Assembly: GCA_003501385.1 (NCBI GenBank)
Contig: DNPN01000124.1
Location: 11,922 to 23,050 of the forward strand
Direction: 5' to 3'
DNA: 11,129 bases
Source of the DNA: Rhizobium sp.
Lineage (GTDB): Bacteria; Pseudomonadota; Alphaproteobacteria; Rhizobiales; Rhizobiaceae
Shown here in pieces: positions 6,662 to 11,129 of the stretch; position 1 is the first letter of the stretch, and each line of letters opens with the position of its first letter. A model generated the notes under the pieces. It worked only from the letters and a program-made list of their open reading frames with translations, had not been told where the DNA came from and made no database searches. The position numbers and the translations under genes were made by a program.

Positions 6662-6694
6662 AAAAAAAGCCCGGATCTGCATCCGGGCTTTTTT
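6662..6694. terminator. Bidirectional intrinsic terminator between dnaQ and secB
   Basis: A perfect 9-bp stem AGCCCGGAT/ATCCGGGCT (6668-6676, 6681-6689) with loop CTGC is flanked by A7 on the left and T6 on the right. It therefore gives a GC-rich hairpin plus U-tract in both directions. It lies 27 bp after the dnaQ stop and 20 bp after the secB stop on the other strand, serving the convergent pair. Confidence 0.9.
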
Positions 6695-6713
6695 ATAAAA
6701 CAGTCGAATCGCA

Positions 6714-7190
6714 TCAGTTGATGCTGGGCTGGCCTTCTGCATTGGCCTGTTCTTCAGCAAAGCGCTGCGTGAACATTTGCGCAAAATCGATTGGGTCGAT
6801 CATCAAGGGCGGGAAGCCGCCGTTGCGGGTTGCGTCGGCAACGATCTGGCGGGCGAATGGGAAGAGAAGGCGCGGGCACTCGATAAAGAGAACCGGCAGC
6901 ATGTGCTCCTGCGGAAAGCCTTCGATGCGGAAAACGCCGCCGTAAACCAGCTCAGTCGCAAAAACCACCTTGTCGCCGTCGCGGGCTTCAGCGGTCAGGG
7001 TCAATACAACGTCAAAATCCGTCTCGGATAGCGGATTTGCGTTCACATTGACATTGATGTTGATCGCCGGAGCCTTGTCTCTGGCCTGCAATGAGAGCGG
7101 TGCGCCCGGATTTTCAAAGGAAAGATCCTTGATATATTGCGCAAGAATATTGAGGGACGGGCTCGCCCCGGTGCTGTTTTCATTGGCCAT
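6714..7190 (-). CDS. secB: Protein-export chaperone SecB
   Basis: Cytosolic tetrameric chaperone that holds preproteins unfolded and passes them to SecA for Sec export. The 158-residue protein has 'LNILAQYIKDLSFENPGAP', 'VNVNANPL', 'LTLTAEA', 'ELVYGGVFRIEG' and 'PVLFIECPRLLFPFARQIVADATRNGGFPPLMIDPIDF', which is the SecB core in order. An Asn/Val-rich strand at about 49-57 and an acidic, Gln-rich tail follow the family pattern. The ATG at 7190 has GAGG eight bases upstream. It converges on dnaQ across the terminator and lies 90 bp downstream of fxsA on the same strand; the gap is long enough for its own promoter, but I see no clear one. Confidence 0.96.
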   Translation of the reverse strand: MANENSTGASPSLNILAQYIKDLSFENPGAPLSLQARDKAPAININVNVNANPLSETDFDVVLTLTAEARDGDKVVFATELVYGGVFRIEGFPQEHMLPVLFIECPRLLFPFARQIVADATRNGGFPPLMIDPIDFAQMFTQRFAEEQANAEGQPSIN

Positions 7191-7280
7191 TGGGGTTCCT
7201 CAAGGCGTTTTGGTTGCGCACGGCATCTAGCATTTCAAGGCTGAGGTTACAAGGGTTTCAGCTGCACCTTGCAGCCGCAG

Positions 7281-7778
7281 TCAACCTTCATCTTTCGGCA
7301 ATTGTTTCCAGGGAGAGGGTGTGTTTGGGTCTTGGCGTTTATACTCGCCAGCATCCAGATCGACCACCGTGTCACTTTTCGCTGGGCCTTCACGCCATTG
7401 AAAATTCGCCTCGGAAGAAACGGTGACAAACCGCAGCTTGATAAACGACCAAAGCACAGAGCGAATGAAGGGAATGAGCAACAGCAGGCCGAGAATATCG
7501 GTGATGAAGCCCGGGATGACCAGAAGCAGACCGCCGAACATCGAAGCAGAGCCATCCAGCACGGCTTTCGCAAGGCGCCCCGGTTTATTTTCAATGTCTC
7601 CGCTGCGCAATTTCTGCGAAATGGTGAGACCATTGTTGCGCAACACGATGATGCCCAGCAGGGTTGAGGCCACAATCAACGCCAGTGTGGTCAAAACACC
7701 GAGCCATTGGCCGACCAAAACAAAGCCAGCAATCTCCGCAAGCGGCAAAAGCAGCAAGATAATGGCTGGAATTCGCAT
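7281..7778 (-). CDS. fxsA: FxsA-family membrane protein
   Basis: Small inner-membrane protein of the FxsA family. In E. coli, overproduced FxsA relieves F-plasmid exclusion of phage T7; its cellular role is otherwise unclear. The 165-residue product begins MRIPAIILLLLPLAEIAGF and has hydrophobic segments at about 3-23, 27-46 and 80-105. The family hallmark 'GGLLLVIPGFITDILGLLLLIP' falls in the third. The hydrophilic C-terminal tail (about 115-165) is probably cytoplasmic. ATG 7778 is chosen because AGGAG ends five bases upstream and the protein then starts directly with the first membrane segment; the ATG at 7811 would add a polar extension. It is divergent from the Tim44-like gene. Confidence 0.87.
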   Translation of the reverse strand: MRIPAIILLLLPLAEIAGFVLVGQWLGVLTTLALIVASTLLGIIVLRNNGLTISQKLRSGDIENKPGRLAKAVLDGSASMFGGLLLVIPGFITDILGLLLLIPFIRSVLWSFIKLRFVTVSSEANFQWREGPAKSDTVVDLDAGEYKRQDPNTPSPWKQLPKDEG

Positions 7779-7827
7779 ATTGTCTCCTATCTGGGCGGCT
7801 TTTCGGGACAAAGATGTCCTTGGCTAT

Positions 7828-7856
7828 TTGAATGAAGCATTTATGCAGACTATATG
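7828..7856 (+). promoter_or_regulatory. Candidate sigma-70 promoter for the Tim44-mltA-smr-XRE operon
   Basis: TTGAAT (7828-7833) and TATATG (7851-7856) are separated by exactly 17 bp, in the 118-bp gap between divergent fxsA and the Tim44-like gene. The -10 ends 40 bp before the ATG at 7897. Found by inspection only. Confidence 0.35.
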
Positions 7857-7896
7857 GTGTAAAGAAGTTTCAATTTAAACAGCGGTGCAACAGTCC

Positions 7897-8586
7897 ATGA
7901 ATTCCAATGATTTTGTGACTCTCTTTTTTCTGGTCGCGGCGGTGGTGATCTTTTGGCAACTCCGCAGCGTTCTGGGGCGTCGCACTGGCAATGAGAAACC
8001 GCCTGCCGATGTGTTTGGCGAGCGCAGCAATGGCGCTGCCGCTGCCAGCGACGATGATCGCGTTGTTACGCTGAACCGCGCTGAAGGGGAAGATCGTTTT
8101 GCAGCCATTGATGCATTCACGCCCGTCGGCACGCCATTGAATGACCAATTGCGCGAAGTGGTGAAGGTTGATGCGGCGTTTGTGCCCAAGGAATTCCTCA
8201 ATGGTGCCCGCGTGGCCTATGAAATGGTGGTCACGGCATTTGCAACAGGCGATCGCGCAACGCTGAAAGCCCTGCTGTCCACCGATGTTTACGATGGCTT
8301 TGATGGTGCCATTACCGAGCGTGAGCGCGGTGGTTTTGTGATGAAATCGACCTTCGTGGGCATCGACAAGGCCGAGATCACCGCAGCCAGCGTGAAGGAC
8401 AATGAGGAGCAGATCACCGTTCGGCTGATCAGCCATTTGATTACTGCCACCTATGACAAGATGGGCGTGCTGGTGGATGGCGATGCAGAAGCTGTTTCCG
8501 AGGTCAATGATATCTGGACCTTTGCCCGCGATACGCGCTCGCGCGATCCAAACTGGAAACTGATTGCCACCGAATCCGAACAATGA
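7897..8586 (+). CDS. Tim44/TimA-like domain protein, membrane-anchored
   Basis: Membrane-anchored protein with a Tim44-like domain, related to the matrix-side subunit of the mitochondrial protein import motor. In Alphaproteobacteria the homologue is a membrane-bound protein of uncertain role. The 229-residue product starts MNSNDFVTLFFLVAAVVIFW with one N-terminal membrane segment (about 5-22). A polar linker ('GRRTGNEKPPADVF') follows. The Tim44 domain runs from about residue 80 to the end: 'FLNGARVAYEMVVTAFATGD', 'LKALLSTDVYDGFDGAITER', 'VNDIWTFARDTRSRDPNWKLI'. ATG 7897 matches the usual rhizobial N-terminus, although no strong Shine-Dalgarno is visible; GTG 7885 is the in-frame alternative. 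The stop overlaps mltA by 4 bp, so they are probably translated together. Confidence 0.88.
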   Translation: MNSNDFVTLFFLVAAVVIFWQLRSVLGRRTGNEKPPADVFGERSNGAAAASDDDRVVTLNRAEGEDRFAAIDAFTPVGTPLNDQLREVVKVDAAFVPKEFLNGARVAYEMVVTAFATGDRATLKALLSTDVYDGFDGAITERERGGFVMKSTFVGIDKAEITAASVKDNEEQITVRLISHLITATYDKMGVLVDGDAEAVSEVNDIWTFARDTRSRDPNWKLIATESEQ

Positions 8587-9695
8587 CCTCTGCTTCTTTT
8601 ACCCTCCAGTCCGTTTCCTTTTCAGAGCTTCCGGGCTGGGAGGTGGATGATCCACGCGCTTTGCAAGCGGCAATGGCCGATTGTCTGCGCTATTTGCAAG
8701 CGGGCAAGCCCTATAAAATGGGCGCGCTCGGCCTGACATCAGCGGACTTGCTGCCGCTTCTGGAAAAGGCAAGTGCCTATCAAGCGCCTGACGCGGGATC
8801 GATGCGGGAGTTTTTCGAGAAGGAGTGTCAGCCGTTTCACATCTGTCGTTCTGATGGCAAGCCGGGGTTTGTCACAGCCTTTTATGAGCCGGAGATCGAT
8901 GTTTCTGACACGTCAGATGAGGTTTACCGCTTTCCCTTCTATCAACGGCCCGATGATCTGATTGATCTGGATGATCATAATCGTCCAGCGGCTATGGACC
9001 CATCCTACGCGTTTGGACTGAAAAATGCAGACGGCATTTTTCCTTACCCGGATCGCAAAGCGATTGATCAGGGCGCACTGGATGGTCGCGGGCTAGAGAT
9101 TGTCTGGGCCAAAGCCAAGGTCGATGTATTTTTCGTGCATGTGCAGGGTGCCGCCCGGCTGCGTTATCCCGATGGCCGTTTGGGCCGCATTACTTATGCC
9201 GCCAAGGCGGGCCATGCGTTTTCCGGCATTGGCGGGTTGCTGATGCAGCGCGGCGAGATCTCGCAAGAGGCCATGTCGATGCAGGCCATTCGGCGCTGGC
9301 TGGCCGATCATCCCGATCAGGTGGATGAGGTGCTGTGGCACAATCGATCCTATATTTTCTTTCGCGAAGCGGCGGTGAATGACACCAGCCGTGGGCCGAT
9401 TGCGGCGGCCAAAGTGCCGCTGGTGGCGGGTCGGTCTCTGGCGGTTGATCGGCTGATCCACACTTTTGGATTTCCGTTTTTCATTCATTCTGAAAGCCTC
9501 ACCCGGCTGGATGAGGGAAAGCCCTTTGCCAGATTGATGCTGGCGCTGGATACCGGCTCCGCCATTGTAGGGCCTGCGCGCGGTGATATATTCACCGGAT
9601 CAGGCGATGAAGCAGGCGAAAAGGCAGGGGCGGTGCACAATGACGCAGATTTCTATATCCTGATCCCCAAGCATGCGGCAGCGAGGTTTGGCTAA
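8583..9695 (+). CDS. mltA: MltA-type lytic murein transglycosylase
   Basis: Peptidoglycan-cleaving lytic transglycosylase with an MltA barrel domain and a C-terminal 3D domain. Visible features of the 370-residue protein are 'GFVTAFYEPEIDVS' (about 98-111), 'LVWAK'-type 'LEIVWAKAKVDVFFVHVQGAARL', 'GRITYAAKAGHAFSGIGG' and 'DHPDQVDEVLWHNRSYIFFR'. The 3D domain is 'LALDTGSAIVGPARGDIFTG' with Asp323 and Asp335 in the conserved acidic positions, one of which is the catalytic acid by homology. The start is ATG 8583, overlapping the Tim44-like stop as ATGA. No signal peptide or lipobox is apparent at the N-terminus (MTSASFTLQSVSFSELPGW), which is odd for an enzyme that must reach the periplasm. It is followed two bases later by smr. 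Confidence 0.93.
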   Translation: MTSASFTLQSVSFSELPGWEVDDPRALQAAMADCLRYLQAGKPYKMGALGLTSADLLPLLEKASAYQAPDAGSMREFFEKECQPFHICRSDGKPGFVTAFYEPEIDVSDTSDEVYRFPFYQRPDDLIDLDDHNRPAAMDPSYAFGLKNADGIFPYPDRKAIDQGALDGRGLEIVWAKAKVDVFFVHVQGAARLRYPDGRLGRITYAAKAGHAFSGIGGLLMQRGEISQEAMSMQAIRRWLADHPDQVDEVLWHNRSYIFFREAAVNDTSRGPIAAAKVPLVAGRSLAVDRLIHTFGFPFFIHSESLTRLDEGKPFARLMLALDTGSAIVGPARGDIFTGSGDEAGEKAGAVHNDADFYILIPKHAAARFG

Positions 9696-9697
9696 TC

Positions 9698-10258
9698 GTG
9701 GGCAAGGACAAGATCAGCGCAGAAGATCGCATTCTCTGGGGCAGGGTTGCGCGCTCCACCCGGCCCATAGCGGGGCGGATGGAAGACTTGATGGCCTTCG
9801 AGGACGCTTTCGCTGAATTGGAAAAGCCGCCTGAGCCAAAAGCAAACATCTCCGCCACCAAGGCGGCGCTGGAAAGTTCAACCGCCAAACCCGATGCGAA
9901 AAAGCCGTCAGGCTTCCATCATCCGTTTGAGCGGCCCGTGAAGCGAAAGCTCTCGCGCGGCAAACTGAAGCTGGAAGCGCGGATTGATTTGCACGGCATG
10001 ATCCAGAGCGAGGCCCATGGCATGTTGCTGGGCTTTCTTATTCGCGCCCACGAGCGCGGCTTGCGCCATGTGCTGATCATCACCGGCAAGGGTAGCTCGA
10101 TGGGCAGTGAAGGGGCGCTGAAACGGGCCGTGCCTTTGTGGTTTTCCAAGCCGGAATTTCGCTACCTGATTTCCTCTCACGAGGTTGCAGCCCAACATCA
10201 TGGCGGGGAAGGGGCTCTGTATGTGCGCCTGTCGCGGCACGGTCGGGAGGATGTATGA
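9698..10258 (+). CDS. Smr-domain protein (MutS2 C-terminal-like)
   Basis: Small protein with a C-terminal Smr domain, a fold with nicking endonuclease or RNA/DNA-binding activity in MutS2 and related proteins. The cellular role of stand-alone bacterial Smr proteins is not settled. In 186 residues, a charged, Lys/Pro/Ala-rich linker (about 30-85) precedes the domain. The domain has 'RIDLHGMIQSEAHGML' with D-L-H-G at 97-100, 'HVLIITGKGSSMGSEG' with G-K-G at 130-132, and 'HGGEGALYVRL'; the DxH and TGxG motifs are the family hallmarks. The start is GTG 9698, two bases after mltA, with GAGG 11 bases upstream. The stop overlaps the XRE gene as ATGA. Confidence 0.9.
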   Translation: MGKDKISAEDRILWGRVARSTRPIAGRMEDLMAFEDAFAELEKPPEPKANISATKAALESSTAKPDAKKPSGFHHPFERPVKRKLSRGKLKLEARIDLHGMIQSEAHGMLLGFLIRAHERGLRHVLIITGKGSSMGSEGALKRAVPLWFSKPEFRYLISSHEVAAQHHGGEGALYVRLSRHGREDV

Positions 10259-10620
10259 CGCCCTTTGGTGAGGCCATTCGGGAATTGCGCGAGCGAAAGG
10301 GTGTGAGCCAGAAAGAGATGGCGCTGGCCCTTAGCGTAACGCCAGCTTATCTGTCGGCGCTGGAACACGGGCACCGTGGCAAGCCGACCTTTGATCTGCT
10401 GCAACGTATCGCTGGATATTTCAACGTGATCTGGGATGAGGCTGACGAATTGTTTGCCACAGCCGGCGCGTCCCACCCGAAAGTCACGGTGGATACGTCT
10501 GGCTTGCCCGCCAGTTATACCGCCTTTGCCAACTCCCTTGCACGGATGATTCGCACCCTGCCACCAGATGTGATAGAAGAACTCAACACTGTTTTGAAAA
10601 AAGTGGAGAAGGGGCGATGA
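10255..10620 (+). CDS. XRE/Cro-CI-type helix-turn-helix transcriptional regulator
   Basis: Small DNA-binding regulator of 121 residues. An HTH_3 domain fills about 5-65: 'FGEAIRELRERKGVSQKEMA', then the turn and recognition helix around 27-37 ('SVTPAYLSALEHG'), and 'PTFDLLQRIAGYFNV'. The C-terminal 55 residues ('LPASYTAFANSLARMIRTLP...') look helical and may dimerise; I recognise no ligand domain. ATG 10255 is chosen because GGAGG lies four bases upstream and it overlaps the smr stop as ATGA; the longer ORF from 10138 lies inside smr. It is the last gene before gyrB, next to a perfect inverted repeat that could be its operator (inference only). Confidence 0.9.
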   Translation: MTPFGEAIRELRERKGVSQKEMALALSVTPAYLSALEHGHRGKPTFDLLQRIAGYFNVIWDEADELFATAGASHPKVTVDTSGLPASYTAFANSLARMIRTLPPDVIEELNTVLKKVEKGR

Positions 10621-10657
10621 AATCCCCTGAAATCCTGCCGTAATTCGCCGCTACGGT

Positions 10658-10685
10658 TTGGAAGTCGCCGCAAATTCCCTATAGT
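10658..10685 (+). promoter_or_regulatory. Candidate sigma-70 promoter for gyrB
   Basis: TTGGAA (10658-10663), a 16-bp spacer and TATAGT (10680-10685) resemble -35 and -10 boxes with 4/6 and 5/6 matches. Transcription would start near 10692, so the inverted repeat starting at 10684 would overlap the -10 and start point. By inspection only. Confidence 0.35.
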
Positions 10686-10746
10686 CAAATCTGCGAAAAT
10701 GCGTGATTCGCGCTTATCATGCAATTTGCCTTTTCGCAGATTTGAC
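10684..10746. repeat. Perfect 16-bp inverted repeat upstream of gyrB
   Basis: GTCAAATCTGCGAAAA (10684-10699) is repeated in exact inverse as TTTTCGCAGATTTGAC (10731-10746), with 31 bp between the arms. Nested inside, GCGTGAT (10701-10707) and ATCATGC (10716-10722) could pair with one G-U. Arm centres are 47 bp apart and the right arm ends 25 bp before the gyrB ATG. There is no T-tract, so it is not a standard terminator for the preceding gene. It may be a paired operator, or a long hairpin in the gyrB leader. Confidence 0.85.
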
Positions 10747-10771
10747 GATGTGACACTGGAAAGATCGCTGA

Positions 10772-11129
10772 ATGACTGAACTAACCGAAGCCGAAACTGC
10801 CGCCAATGCAGCAAGTGATGCCTATGGTGCCGACTCCATCAAGGTTCTGAAAGGCCTTGACGCTGTCCGTAAGCGGCCGGGCATGTATATCGGTGATACG
10901 GATGATGGTTCCGGCCTGCATCACATGGTCTACGAAGTTGTCGATAACGCTATCGATGAAGCCTTGGCCGGTCACGCCGATATTGTCACCGTGACCCTGA
11001 ATGCCGACGGCTCTGTGACCGTGACGGATAATGGCCGTGGCATTCCCACCGACATCCACACCGGCGAAGGCATTTCGGCAGCAGAAGTGATTATGACGCA
11101 GCTGCATGCGGGCGGCAAGTTCGACCAGA
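10772..11129 (+). CDS. gyrB: DNA gyrase subunit B (partial, N-terminal 119 residues)
   Basis: ATPase subunit of DNA gyrase, which introduces negative supercoils ahead of replication and transcription. From ATG 10772 the frame stays open to the window end. After a short acidic/Ala leader (MTELTEAETAANAASDAYGA) it reads 'SIKVLKGLDAVRKRPGMYIG', 'GLHHMVYEVVDNAIDEALAG' (the GHKL E..D.N ATP/Mg motif) and 'VTVTDNGRGIPTDIH' (the D-x-G-x-G motif). It ends 'EVIMTQLHAGGKFDQ'. GGAAAG about eight bases upstream is a plausible ribosome site. The leader and motifs fit GyrB rather than ParE, though only the N-terminus is visible. It is separated from the XRE gene by 151 bp carrying a perfect inverted repeat. 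Confidence 0.96.
   Translation, partial: MTELTEAETAANAASDAYGADSIKVLKGLDAVRKRPGMYIGDTDDGSGLHHMVYEVVDNAIDEALAGHADIVTVTLNADGSVTVTDNGRGIPTDIHTGEGISAAEVIMTQLHAGGKFDQ

Noticed and set aside
7261..7275. Stem-loop GCTGCA/TGCAGC just after the fxsA stop, possible terminator
   Set aside because: Only 6 bp of stem and no U-tract on the minus strand; too weak to call as an intrinsic terminator.
10138..10254. Longer XRE regulator starting at 10138
   Set aside because: The extra 39 residues are smr sequence in another frame; the ATG at 10255 with GGAGG and ATGA overlap is clearly the start.
10638..10656. CCGTA/TACGG hairpin after the XRE gene, possible terminator
   Set aside because: Five-base stem with a nine-base loop and only three T after it; not convincing as termination before gyrB.

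Overview
The window is chromosomal DNA from an alphaproteobacterium of the Rhizobiales/Hyphomicrobiales type. The gene order rho-hemJ-hemE || ppsR(DUF299)-maf-aroE-coaE-dnaQ > < secB-fxsA <> Tim44-like-mltA-smr-XRE-gyrB matches, as I remember it, the start of the circular chromosome in Agrobacterium, Rhizobium and relatives. The predicted proteins also look rhizobial, for example a Rho starting MAEMKLQELK and a GyrB with 'LKGLDAVRKRPGMYIGDT'. Genus cannot be fixed from the sequence alone. I see no mobile elements, tRNA or rRNA genes, or CRISPR arrays.

Layout. Positions 1-835 hold the N-terminal two thirds of rho (minus strand), preceded by a C-rich, G-poor leader. hemJ (1031-1570) and hemE (1572-2606) follow on the minus strand and form a tight haem-biosynthesis pair. 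Positions 2607-3010 are a 404-bp non-coding region with the hallmarks of a chromosomal replication origin: one perfect and several near-consensus DnaA boxes, a perfect IHF consensus, a 69% AT block, a dyad between two convergent DnaA boxes, and four GANTC (CcrM) sites. To the right, ppsR, maf, aroE, coaE and dnaQ run on the plus strand as a compact operon with 4-8 bp or single-base overlaps after maf. The two arms therefore diverge from the putative origin, so these genes lie on leading strands.

A bidirectional intrinsic terminator (6662-6694) separates dnaQ from the convergent secB. fxsA (minus strand) and a Tim44-like gene diverge from a short promoter region. The Tim44-like gene, mltA, smr and a small XRE regulator form a second tight operon. 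A 151-bp gap before gyrB (partial, runs off the right end) carries a perfect 16-bp inverted repeat overlapping a candidate promoter. It is the most conspicuous unexplained regulatory structure in the window.

The region is mostly conserved housekeeping: replication (origin, DnaQ proofreading, gyrase B), transcription termination (Rho), cofactor and aromatic biosynthesis, export and envelope. The non-routine signals are in the intergenic regions. I found no convincing new protein system.
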